Notes: generated from the sequence alone by a model not told the origin. A stretch of 8,353 nt of DNA from Chloroflexota bacterium (GCA_002708145.1 PAOV01000003.1:3938-12290), one strand, 5' to 3'; numbered from the stretch's first letter, positions 1-6,322 are shown. Numbers and translations: made by a program.

Positions 1-43
1 TTTTCGGTAGAAAGATTTCTATTTTTTCTTTTATCTTACTCAT
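1..43 (-). CDS. Possible 5' end of a leftward gene (partial)
   Basis: On the minus strand an ATG at 43-41 opens a frame that stays open to the window edge, giving 14 residues, MSKIKEKIEIFLPK, a charged Lys-rich start typical of a cytoplasmic bacterial protein. Only a weak purine stretch (AGAG, four bases upstream of the ATG) could serve as ribosome binding site. A perfect TATAAT lies on the same strand at 99-94, about 50 bases upstream, which fits a divergent arrangement with the serine hydrolase gene. The product cannot be identified from so few residues. A competing reading is that a rightward gene ends here and the weak hairpin at 8-21 is its terminator. Confidence 0.3.
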   Translation of the reverse strand, partial: MSKIKEKIEIFLPK

Positions 44-61
44 TCAACTCTATTTCAAATA

Positions 62-101
62 TTGATTAATTAAATTTAAAATTCATAATAGATATTATAT
101 T
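62..101. promoter_or_regulatory. Candidate divergent promoter region
   Basis: On the plus strand TTGATT (62-67), a 16-base spacer and CATAAT (84-89) make a plausible sigma70 promoter for the serine hydrolase; TATATT at 96-101 is an alternative -10. On the minus strand a perfect TATAAT lies at 99-94 and could drive the possible leftward gene starting at 43. The whole stretch is A/T, so matches to -10 hexamers are expected by chance and this is only a candidate. Confidence 0.3.
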
Positions 102-120
102 TAAAAATTAATTAATTACT

Positions 121-1494
121 ATGACTAAAATAAATTATCATTCATTAATAATGGAGAATTTTTCTGATAATTTTTCAGAAAATGTTTTTCCTCAAAATTT
201 TTCTATTGGTATCTATAACGAAAATCAGAATTTTTTTTCTTCATATTCAGTCGAAAAAAATCATCTATTGGAAAATAAATTTATTGACCAAAATTCAGTG
301 TTTCGTATCGCATCAATAACAAAAACTTTTATTGCTACAGCAATCATACAACTAAGAGATTTAGGAAGATTGACATTAGATGATCCATTATTGGTTCATA
401 TGCCTGACTTTACCGTAGCTAATTCTATATCAGGTACCTTGGAAAAAGTAACTCTGAAAAGAATGCTAACTCATTATTCTGGTTTAACTACAGAGCATAA
501 ATTTACTAATTGGAATACAAGAAAATTTATTACTAAAAATGATCTTATTGAAAATCTATCTGAAATTGATATTGTTGCACAACAAGATAGTCAATGGAAA
601 TATTCAAATTTAGCATATTGTCTCTTAGGGATTTTAATTGAAAAAATAACCGAAATTCCCTTAGAGAAGTATATTAAAGATGAAATTCTTCAACCCTTAG
701 GTCTTAATAATACTTTTTTTTATCCATCTCTCAATGATAAAAAAACACTTATTCCTGGTAATAAATTTTCTTACATAAAAGGAAAGTTGATTAATGAAGA
801 ATTCATAGAAATGAATTCTATGATTGGAGCCGGTGGATTATTTTCTTCTACAAATGATTTGATTAATTGGATTCTTTTTCAATTATCATCAAATAATTTC
901 CCAACAGGTCAAATACTTGATCCAGATAGTCTTTTTGAGATGCATATGCCAATTTATATTTCAGATAGTTGGAAACATGCTCAGGGTTATGCTTGGAGGA
1001 TTTCCAAACATAATGATAATACTTTACACATGCATGGTGGTGGAATATTTGGTTATGCATCGAATATTGTTTTTTCAAAGCAATACAATTGTGGGGTAGT
1101 AATATTATCTGACTTATGGCCAAATAACCTACCAAATGATTTTTCAATATCACTAATTAGCTCATTAATTGACAAATCAAAAAATAAGCGGATAGATAAT
1201 CAAGATGAAAATAATAAAAAAAAATTACAACGCTTTACAGGAACTTATTTTGCAGAACCAGGTTTATATTTAGATTTAGAGTATAAAGAAGGAAATTATT
1301 GGCTATTAAGTAATAATAAATATAATAACTACAAAATGCATGCTCCTTCTATCCTAAGATTTGTAGAAAATACCAAAGATACTTTTATAGTTTCATCAGG
1401 CAGGGCAAAAGGCGAGTTATTTACAATTTCATATGATATTGATTCCACTAACTTCATCTTAGGTGGGTTTAAGTACATAAAGTTGAAAAAATAG
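121..1494 (+). CDS. Serine hydrolase, beta-lactamase (class C)/PBP4*-like family
   Basis: A 457-residue protein of the beta-lactamase-related serine hydrolase family (class C beta-lactamases, D-aminopeptidases, esterases such as EstB). All three family motifs are visible: SxxK as S65-I-T-K68, with S65 the expected nucleophile; YxN as Y161-S-N163; and the KTG-equivalent as H305-G-G307, the HxG-type form common in non-lactamase members. The catalytic domain spans roughly residues 20-350. Residues about 365-457 form a separate C-terminal region, probably a small beta-barrel as in many members. There is no signal peptide or membrane segment, so the enzyme is probably cytoplasmic, favouring a peptidase or esterase over resistance. 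The ATG at 121 has no clear ribosome binding site; Met11 (151) is an in-frame alternative without one either. It stands alone on the plus strand, 148 bases before the next gene. The substrate cannot be predicted. Confidence 0.88.
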   Translation: MTKINYHSLIMENFSDNFSENVFPQNFSIGIYNENQNFFSSYSVEKNHLLENKFIDQNSVFRIASITKTFIATAIIQLRDLGRLTLDDPLLVHMPDFTVANSISGTLEKVTLKRMLTHYSGLTTEHKFTNWNTRKFITKNDLIENLSEIDIVAQQDSQWKYSNLAYCLLGILIEKITEIPLEKYIKDEILQPLGLNNTFFYPSLNDKKTLIPGNKFSYIKGKLINEEFIEMNSMIGAGGLFSSTNDLINWILFQLSSNNFPTGQILDPDSLFEMHMPIYISDSWKHAQGYAWRISKHNDNTLHMHGGGIFGYASNIVFSKQYNCGVVILSDLWPNNLPNDFSISLISSLIDKSKNKRIDNQDENNKKKLQRFTGTYFAEPGLYLDLEYKEGNYWLLSNNKYNNYKMHAPSILRFVENTKDTFIVSSGRAKGELFTISYDIDSTNFILGGFKYIKLKK

Positions 1495-1540
1495 AAATAA
1501 ATTTGCATATTTTTCTAAATATACTATGTAAAAATAAAAA

Positions 1541-1570
1541 TTGATCAAAATTAAGAAAAACTCGTATAAA
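1541..1570 (+). promoter_or_regulatory. Candidate sigma70 promoter for the two mini zinc-binding genes
   Basis: TTGATC (1541-1546), an 18-base spacer and TATAAA (1565-1570) match the sigma70 consensus at 4/6 and 5/6 positions. The predicted transcript start near 1577 leaves a leader of about 65 bases before the ATG at 1643. It sits in the 148-base gap between the serine hydrolase and the small genes, which is where a promoter for them is needed. Confidence 0.45.
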
Positions 1571-1642
1571 TTCCCTTATGCTTAGAATACTCGATACCGG
1601 ATATATTAATAATCATAAATATATTTTTTTAAGGAAAAATTT

Positions 1643-1816
1643 ATGCTTTATTTTAAATCATGTGGTAGATGTAAAGACGGTACAGTTGAATTAGGTACTG
1701 ATAATTTTGGATCTTATCTTAGATGTATCGTTTGTGGTTATACAATAAATTCTAAATCTATTAGAGATGATCTAGAAAATCAACAGACTCGTCAAGCTGT
1801 AAATTCAAATATTTAA
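1643..1816 (+). CDS. Mini zinc-ribbon protein (57 aa, CxxC...CxxC)
   Basis: A 57-residue protein with two Cys pairs: C7-G-R-C10 near the start and C28-I-V-C31-G-Y 17 residues later, the spacing of a zinc ribbon that ties one Zn ion between two knuckles. The second knuckle has the CxxCGY form. A polar tail (residues 34-57) follows. The start is well supported: AAGGA at 1631-1635 lies seven bases before the ATG, and an upstream promoter is visible. The general pattern, CxxC-x-G-x(n)-YxxCxxCGY, resembles small conserved proteins I recall from marine Chloroflexi, often beside a second Cys-pair protein as here. That is memory, not a search. Nucleic-acid binding or a transcription accessory role is a guess from the fold alone. 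The next small gene begins 16 bases after the stop, so the two are probably co-transcribed. Confidence 0.75.
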   Translation: MLYFKSCGRCKDGTVELGTDNFGSYLRCIVCGYTINSKSIRDDLENQQTRQAVNSNI

Positions 1817-1832
1817 TTAATGTGAGGTAGAA

Positions 1833-1988
1833 ATGTTTTGTTCTCATATAATAAAAAACTTTATTACAATTCAATCTGGATTTGATTCTAATAAACTATA
1901 TGCCAAAGAATGTAACTTTTGTTATGAAATTACAGATATTTTAGAATCATATGTATTGAATATGAAAATTTTAGAAAAATCTTCATAA
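1833..1988 (+). CDS. Mini Cys-His protein (51 aa, CxH...CxxC)
   Basis: A 51-residue protein with C3-S-H5 at its N-terminus and C27-N-F-C30 in the middle, a plausible four-ligand (Cys-His-Cys-Cys) zinc site, followed by a short predicted helix (residues 32-50). A GAGG sequence at 1824-1827, five bases before the ATG, is a good ribosome binding site and argues that this is a real gene despite its size. It follows the zinc-ribbon gene by 16 bases on the same strand, so the pair probably forms a two-gene transcript. The layout resembles small proteins with a CxHxW...CKxCG pattern that I recall from Chloroflexi, although the Trp and the Gly after the second Cys pair are not present here. Function unknown; DNA, RNA or protein binding through the zinc site is possible. 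Confidence 0.62.
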   Translation: MFCSHIIKNFITIQSGFDSNKLYAKECNFCYEITDILESYVLNMKILEKSS

Positions 1989-2047
1989 TTTGATATAAAT
2001 ATTCATATGTGATTTCAATTTTTTGTATTTTTTCAATGAAATTTTGT

Positions 2048-2076
2048 TTATTATATTAATTAAATATCTACATAAT
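2048..2076 (+). promoter_or_regulatory. Weak candidate promoter for the cinA-like operon
   Basis: CATAAT at 2071-2076 matches the -10 hexamer at 5/6; a 17-base spacer upstream gives only TTATTA (2048-2053, 3/6) as -35. The -10 ends five bases before the TTG start at 2082, so this promoter would give a transcript beginning at or next to the start codon, consistent with the missing ribosome binding site. The 93-base gap after the mini protein gene must hold any promoter of the operon, but the match is weak. Confidence 0.22.
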
Positions 2077-2081
2077 TTCAT

Positions 2082-2612
2082 TTGAGTATAAAAAAATTAG
2101 TAAAAAGAATTCATTCATCAAGTTTTCAGGGCTGTTTTTCTATAGCAGGGGGGGGTATGAAAACTTTTGATTATCTATTTAGTACACCTGGATCTTCTAA
2201 TACTATTTTAGAGATTTTAATTCCATATTCAAAAGAATCATTATCTGATTTCATATCCGAAAAATTAAATTCTCATGTTTCTCATACAGAGGCGATTAGT
2301 ATGTCAAATAAATCTTACATTAGGTCTAAGAAATTATCGAAAAATCATAAAACTTTTGGTTTATCATGTACCGCAGCAATCGCGACTGATAGGATGCGAA
2401 AAGGTGAAGATAGGGCTTTTATAGCTTGGAATAGCGAACTATCCAATGGTTATACTTCTATTTTTTTTGATAAATCCAGAAGAAAAAGATACGAAGAAGA
2501 TATAATTATCTCAAAAATAATTTTAAACACGATTTCAAAAATAACTAGTATAGATGAATATTTAAAAGTAAATTTGTATGAATCAGAAAAAATTAAAGAA
2601 TATATTATCTGA
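2082..2612 (+). CDS. CinA C-terminal-domain-like protein (PncC-related)
   Basis: A 176-residue protein related to the CinA C-terminal domain, whose best-known member PncC deamidates nicotinamide mononucleotide. Residues 18-39 (C-F-S20-I-A-G-G-G...P36-G-S-S39) align with the PncC motif ESCTGG...PGSS, and G93-L-S-C-T-A-A with the second Gly-rich loop. The Glu and Thr of ESCTGG are replaced (F19, A22); Ser20 and two glycines remain, so amidase activity is doubtful. The A-T-D-R (101-104) and R-x-R-x-E-E features (133-139) fit the divergent subfamily found fused to a nucleotidylyltransferase in plants. The start must be the TTG at 2082, since a TAA lies three codons upstream and the next ATG (2157) would remove the first Gly-rich loop; no ribosome binding site is visible. 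The gene overlaps the following one by 35 bases. An eight-G run lies in the Gly-rich loop. Confidence 0.72.
   Translation: MSIKKLVKRIHSSSFQGCFSIAGGGMKTFDYLFSTPGSSNTILEILIPYSKESLSDFISEKLNSHVSHTEAISMSNKSYIRSKKLSKNHKTFGLSCTAAIATDRMRKGEDRAFIAWNSELSNGYTSIFFDKSRRKRYEEDIIISKIILNTISKITSIDEYLKVNLYESEKIKEYII
2148..2155 (+). repeat. G8 homopolymer inside the cinA-like gene
   Basis: Eight consecutive G encode most of Gly23-Gly24-Gly25 of the CinA-like protein (GGG GGG GGT). Glycine is written mostly GGT/GGA elsewhere in this AT-rich window, so the tract stands out. Slippage here would shift the frame just after residue 25 and remove nearly the whole protein. Confidence 0.9.
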
Positions 2613-3219
2613 AATAATTTTTCAAAAAATTCCATTTTGTTCTTTTAATGGGAACAATTTTAGTTTTATTATTCCTAATAATTCTGTAATATTGTCGGGT
2701 TCTTTTAATCCTTTGCATGAAGGTCATAAAGAAATGCTTATAGCAGCAACTAAAGAAAACAACCTTAATCCATATCTTGAAATTTCTATTACTAATGTTG
2801 ATAAAGAATCACTAATAATTTCAGATATTAAAAAAAAAATTCAACAGATAAATAATTCAAATTTCTCTTTAATTATATCTAATTCACCTAGATTTATAGA
2901 AAAATCCAATTTATTCCCAAATTCTTATTTTTTGATAGGGAATGATACTTTTCAAAGATTGTTTGATAGTAAATATTATCCTGATTTTAATAAGAGTGAT
3001 ATTCAGTCTACAATTAATCAAACCTTAAATATTATAAGCGATAATAATTGTAAGTTTATAGTCGCTGGACGAATTAATAAAAAAGATATTTTTACTAAAA
3101 TGGATTTATCGATAATACCAAAAAGATTTAAATATATGTTTTCTATATTAGAAGAATCTGAATTTAGAAATGATATTTCATCTACTAAAATTAGAAATAA
3201 CCTAAGGGGTAAACAATGA
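2578..3219 (+). CDS. Cytidylyltransferase-like nucleotidylyltransferase (NadD/NMNAT-type)
   Basis: A 213-residue HxGH nucleotidylyltransferase. The signature S40-G-S-F-N-P-L-H47-E-G-H50 binds the nucleoside triphosphate, and the C-terminal I200-S-S-T-K-I-R206 is the second motif of NadD/NMNAT-type enzymes, which join NMN or NaMN to AMP. Other conserved stretches are the central S-N-x-P-R-F, F-P-x-S-Y-F-L-I-G-N-D-T and K-F-I-V-A-G-R. These resemble, from memory, the C-terminal half of the plant protein family typified by At2g01220, whose N-terminal half is CinA-like; here that half is the preceding gene. The first ~35 residues precede the Rossmann core. The ATG at 2578 lies inside the cinA-like gene in the +1 frame and no suitable later start exists before the HxGH motif. 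No ribosome binding site is seen, so translation is probably coupled to the upstream gene. The actual substrate (NMN, NaMN or another phosphate ester) is unknown. Confidence 0.82.
   Translation: MNQKKLKNILSEIIFQKIPFCSFNGNNFSFIIPNNSVILSGSFNPLHEGHKEMLIAATKENNLNPYLEISITNVDKESLIISDIKKKIQQINNSNFSLIISNSPRFIEKSNLFPNSYFLIGNDTFQRLFDSKYYPDFNKSDIQSTINQTLNIISDNNCKFIVAGRINKKDIFTKMDLSIIPKRFKYMFSILEESEFRNDISSTKIRNNLRGKQ
3204..3209 (+). promoter_or_regulatory. Ribosome binding site of the nitroreductase gene
   Basis: AAGGGG, six bases before the ATG at 3216, is one of the few strong Shine-Dalgarno sequences in the window. It lies inside the end of the nucleotidylyltransferase gene and fixes the start of the next gene at the ATGA overlap. 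Confidence 0.7.
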
Positions 3220-3779
3220 AAATAAATAAATATAGAAAACCAGAAAATCATATTGAGAATTTTTTTTATGAAAGATGGTCTTCAAAGTCATTCAATAGTA
3301 AATCAATTACCAAGTCTCAAATATTTTCTTTATTTGAAGCTGCGCGATGGGCTCCATCTTCTAGTAACTCTCAGCCATGGAAATTTGTTTATGCAACAAC
3401 AGGTGAATTTAGGGAAAAATTAAATATGGTTTTGAATCCTTATAATAGAGTCTGGGCATCAAAAGCACCATTAATAATATTAGTTTTTTCTAAAAATCAT
3501 ACCGATGGTAAGGAAAATCGAAATGCAAAATTTGATACTGGGTCAGCATGGATGTCTATTGCTATACAAGCTAAGATAATGGGTATGAATTCTAGGGCAA
3601 TGGGAGGAATAGACTTGCACAAGGCTCACCAGGTTTCAGGTCTTTCGAAGAAAGATTATTCTTCTATTTGTGCAATTGCAGTTGGTTTTTCCGATGATGA
3701 TGGAAATTCTACTGAAAATATACCAAATTCAAGAATGAAAATTCATGAATTTATTATGGATTCGCCAATCATCAAATAA
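3216..3779 (+). CDS. Nitroreductase-family flavin oxidoreductase
   Basis: A 187-residue protein of the FMN-dependent nitroreductase superfamily, cytoplasmic and usually dimeric, which reduces nitro compounds, quinones or enones with NAD(P)H. Visible family features are R20-W-S-S-K24 near the N-terminus (FMN phosphate contact, the R-W-S-x-R/K type), A-R-W-A-P-S-S-S-N-S-Q-P-W around residues 43-55 (FMN-binding loop), N-R-V-W-A-S-K-A-P around 76-84, the D-T-G-x-A-W-M helix around 106-112 and the M-G-G-I-D turn near 128-132. Length is normal for the single-domain form. The ATG overlaps the stop of the upstream gene (ATGA) and has a good ribosome binding site, so it belongs to the same operon as the CinA-like/nucleotidylyltransferase pair. 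Its stop lies four bases from the stop of the convergent FIST gene. The substrate cannot be told from sequence. Confidence 0.9.
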   Translation: MKINKYRKPENHIENFFYERWSSKSFNSKSITKSQIFSLFEAARWAPSSSNSQPWKFVYATTGEFREKLNMVLNPYNRVWASKAPLIILVFSKNHTDGKENRNAKFDTGSAWMSIAIQAKIMGMNSRAMGGIDLHKAHQVSGLSKKDYSSICAIAVGFSDDDGNSTENIPNSRMKIHEFIMDSPIIK

Positions 3780-3783
3780 CTTC

Positions 3784-4965
3784 TTATTTTTCAGACTTGA
3801 ATAATGCAAAACTTGAAGTGTAACCATGTAAAAATGTTTGATCACCTATAGAACCAATTTCTCCGTTAGAGAAAAATCCTGTAATTGGTATATCTCCTAT
3901 AATATTTGCGAATAAATTTGTATCATGGTTAGGAGCTCCATACAAATATTGACCTCTTCCCAGGCAGCTAAATAATAAGGCTGATTTTAATTTGTCATCT
4001 TCAAATTTATCACTATATTTTTCTAAAATTATTTTTAAATCTTCATCTGCTGTTTGAGCATCTCTTATATAGAATTGGATTATTTGTCCTTCGTTTATCA
4101 TTTCTCCTATAGCAATACTTCCATCTTCTTCATCTGCTCCTAGAATATTTCTTATTAAGAATTCCTCATTATTTATAGAAGAAAATCTGTCCATTATTAT
4201 TCCGATTTGTAATGATCTTCGAATTAATCTTTTTTCTCTTATTGAACTTTTTTCAAATATTTCCCCTAATATTTCAAGTGGCGTTTTATCTCCTATTTTA
4301 TTTATTACATTTATATCTGAATCAGTCACTATCATAGGCTCACCTATAGGTCTACATCCTTGCGCTACGATTGTTTCTACCGATAAATCTCCAGAAAAGC
4401 CAACACCAACCGCACCATAACTATAGCATTTATCATCAATAAATAGTGCATTGTTACCTGGTTGTCCACCACCACTTGCTAACGCTCCAATTTTAGTAGT
4501 ATCTGGAAATGCATAATCTAGACCTGCTAGTAAATTGTCACTCCTTAAGGTAAAAGGATCAGGTAATATCATCATTGCTTTACAGTTTTCGGAGTTTAAT
4601 CCCGTGATTTTGAACCACTCGTTGGGAGTTGCATCCTCGTTAGGCAAGTCATCTTGTTGGATATGGAAAGGTGTAATTTCTACATTGGGTAATGTAGCTG
4701 CACTTACTGCGATTCCTGCTCTTCTTTCGACTTCATGACCATTGCCAATTACACCTGCTGCAGAACAGCCAATTACACATTTAGTATTTATTTCTTTTGA
4801 AAATAGTGATGCAATTTTTTCATAATTTAAAGAATGGTGTGACGACACAAATAGTATGACGAGGTCAGCTTTTTTCCCATTTAGTTTTTTTCTTATATTT
4901 AATGAAATTTCTGATATTGCTTGTTTGTAATCTGAAATATCAGAAACCGCAGAAATCCAGTTCAA
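3784..4965 (-). CDS. FIST-domain protein (FIST_N + FIST_C)
   Basis: A 393-residue stand-alone FIST protein. FIST domains are predicted small-ligand sensors (amino acids have been proposed), often attached to histidine kinases, chemoreceptors or cyclic-di-GMP enzymes, but here no output domain is present. FIST_N covers about residues 30-220 and includes L-F-V-S-S-H-H (38-44), G66-C-S-A-A-G-V-I-G74 and the central A-S-G-G-G-Q-P-G-N-N-A-L-F loop. FIST_C covers about 225-390 and includes the conserved end G363-F-F-S-N-G-E-I-G371 and H-G-Y-T-S-S (380-385). There is no signal peptide or membrane segment. The start is a TTG at 4965 supported by AGGAGA six bases upstream. It is the last gene of the leftward unit, 43 bases after the aminotransferase, with its own strong ribosome binding site, and may be a ligand-binding or enzyme-like partner of that pathway. 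Confidence 0.87.
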   Translation of the reverse strand: MNWISAVSDISDYKQAISEISLNIRKKLNGKKADLVILFVSSHHSLNYEKIASLFSKEINTKCVIGCSAAGVIGNGHEVERRAGIAVSAATLPNVEITPFHIQQDDLPNEDATPNEWFKITGLNSENCKAMMILPDPFTLRSDNLLAGLDYAFPDTTKIGALASGGGQPGNNALFIDDKCYSYGAVGVGFSGDLSVETIVAQGCRPIGEPMIVTDSDINVINKIGDKTPLEILGEIFEKSSIREKRLIRRSLQIGIIMDRFSSINNEEFLIRNILGADEEDGSIAIGEMINEGQIIQFYIRDAQTADEDLKIILEKYSDKFEDDKLKSALLFSCLGRGQYLYGAPNHDTNLFANIIGDIPITGFFSNGEIGSIGDQTFLHGYTSSFALFKSEK

Positions 4966-4970
4966 ATGAT

Positions 4971-4976
4971 TCTCCT
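4971..4976 (-). promoter_or_regulatory. Ribosome binding site fixing the TTG start of the FIST gene
   Basis: On the minus strand AGGAGA lies six bases before TTG at 4965-4963. It is the strongest Shine-Dalgarno sequence in the window and decides for the TTG start, since no ATG is placed correctly. Confidence 0.75.
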
Positions 4977-5008
4977 GTTCAAAATTTAATATAGGAATAA
5001 AATTTAAC

Positions 5009-6322
5009 CTAAAGTTTAGATAATACTTTTTCTACAGCTGAGATAGTTTTTTCTAAATCTTCATGAGTGTGAGCTGAGGAAATATGCATTCTTCCATTTG
5101 ATGATAACCTTATACCATTCTTAAGCATTTCGTATGCAAAAATAGAATATTTTTCCTCATTACAGTTTTTAGCATGATCTCGCCAGTTAATAATTTCTTC
5201 CTTATTAGTAAAAGATATAGATAATAATGAACCAATGCCTTGAACATGCATGTCAGACTCTTGCGATTTTGAAACAGATTTTAGGTTTTCTATCATAAAC
5301 TCACCTTTTTTATTAAGATTTTCGTAGAAGGTGGTTTTACTATCTTGTAAATATTTTAGTGTGGCATATGTAGCAGCAGTTGACATTACATTGGAATTGA
5401 AACTTCCACCATGATATACATTTCCATTTCCGATTTCATTCATTATTTGTTTCTCTCCTACTATCATCGACATAGGAAATCCTCCAGCCATAGATTTAGC
5501 ATATGTTGCAATATGAGGAGTTATTTTTAACAATTCTTGAGCGCCACCAGCAGCTACTCTAAATCCAGTTATAACCTCATCAAAAGCCAACAATGCGTTA
5601 TGTTTTTCACACAAGCTTTTAACTTTTTCTAGGTATCCCTTTTTTGGGAGAATACAATTAGTATTAGCTAATATTGGTTCGGTTATGACTCCTGCAATAT
5701 CATCACCAAATTCATTAAATACTTTTTCAATTTTTTCTTCATCATTCCATTCGCATATTATTAAACTTTTTCTAGTATTTAAATCCATTCCAGTAGATTC
5801 AGGAATGGGATTGGGATTATTCTCATCACCTGCAATACTTAATGATGGATGAACACTATAGTTTACAGAATCCATCCATCCGTGATAATGGCCTTCAAAT
5901 TTAACTATCTTATTTTTTTTTGTATAACCTCTCATTACCCTGAACAATAATTGATCTATTTCAGTCCCAGATATAGCAAATCTTGCTGTAGCATTTTTTA
6001 TTGGAATTAATTCTAAAGCCATTTTTGCTATTTCTATTTCTTTTTCAAACTGAGCTGCAAAAACATAACCTCTATCCATTTCTTTTTTTACTAATTCTGA
6101 TATAAAATCTGGTGAATGCCCAAATAAGTTAGGCCCCATTCCTTGGATATAATCTATATATTCATTTCCATCTACATCCCACATTTTTGATCCTTTAGCA
6201 TGAGAAAAAAATAAAGGAATTTTAGCAGGGTCATTTTTTCTAATTTGACTAGAAATACCACCTGCTATATATTTTTTAGCTTGATTATACATTTTTTTTG
6301 AATTATCGAATTGATTAGTCAT
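5009..6322 (-). CDS. Class III aminotransferase, glutamate-1-semialdehyde aminomutase-like
   Basis: A 437-residue PLP enzyme of aminotransferase class III, closest in layout to glutamate-1-semialdehyde 2,1-aminomutase (HemL, about 430 residues). Visible features are the N-terminal G-G-I-S-S-Q-I-R (21-28), W48-D-V-D-G-N-E-Y-I-D-Y, S118-G-T-E121 (PLP phosphate loop), F142-E-G-H-Y-H-G-W149, T214-E-P216, F247-D248-E-V (D248 pairs with the PLP ring nitrogen) and A275-K276-S-M-A-G-G, with K276 the Schiff-base lysine. The phosphate loop reads A-I-S-G-T-E-I rather than N-S-G-T-E-A, and the lysine loop is A-K-S-M-A-G-G-F-P rather than the G-K-I-x-G-G-G-L-P of HemL, so this is probably a paralogue acting on another amino acid or amine, not the heme enzyme. 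Its ATG overlaps the stop of the HAD gene (ATGA); an AAGG lies too far upstream (about 13 bases) to be ideal, so coupling is likely. Confidence 0.87.
   Translation of the reverse strand: MTNQFDNSKKMYNQAKKYIAGGISSQIRKNDPAKIPLFFSHAKGSKMWDVDGNEYIDYIQGMGPNLFGHSPDFISELVKKEMDRGYVFAAQFEKEIEIAKMALELIPIKNATARFAISGTEIDQLLFRVMRGYTKKNKIVKFEGHYHGWMDSVNYSVHPSLSIAGDENNPNPIPESTGMDLNTRKSLIICEWNDEEKIEKVFNEFGDDIAGVITEPILANTNCILPKKGYLEKVKSLCEKHNALLAFDEVITGFRVAAGGAQELLKITPHIATYAKSMAGGFPMSMIVGEKQIMNEIGNGNVYHGGSFNSNVMSTAATYATLKYLQDSKTTFYENLNKKGEFMIENLKSVSKSQESDMHVQGIGSLLSISFTNKEEIINWRDHAKNCNEEKYSIFAYEMLKNGIRLSSNGRMHISSAHTHEDLEKTISAVEKVLSKL

Noticed and set aside
8..32. TAGAA/TTCTA hairpin followed by T6CT4, an intrinsic terminator-like element
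   Set aside because: The stem is only five to six A/T-rich pairs, and the same bases form a sensible N-terminus on the minus strand. Without sequence to the left it cannot be decided.
863..1153. Open frames on both strands inside the serine hydrolase gene (minus 863-1153, plus 917-1099)
   Set aside because: They lie fully within a gene whose catalytic motifs are intact in its own frame, and their translations show no family features.
121..1494. Calling the serine hydrolase an antibiotic-resistance beta-lactamase
   Set aside because: There is no signal peptide, the third motif is HGG rather than KTG, and the family is mostly peptidases and esterases.
1507..1522. ATATTT/AAATAT hairpin after the serine hydrolase as a terminator
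   Set aside because: The stem has no G-C pair and no T-run follows it; such stems are common by chance at this base composition.
1578..1700. A short plus-strand frame starting at ATG 1578 and overlapping the zinc-ribbon gene
   Set aside because: It has no ribosome binding site, starts at the predicted transcript start, and overlaps a better-supported gene out of frame.
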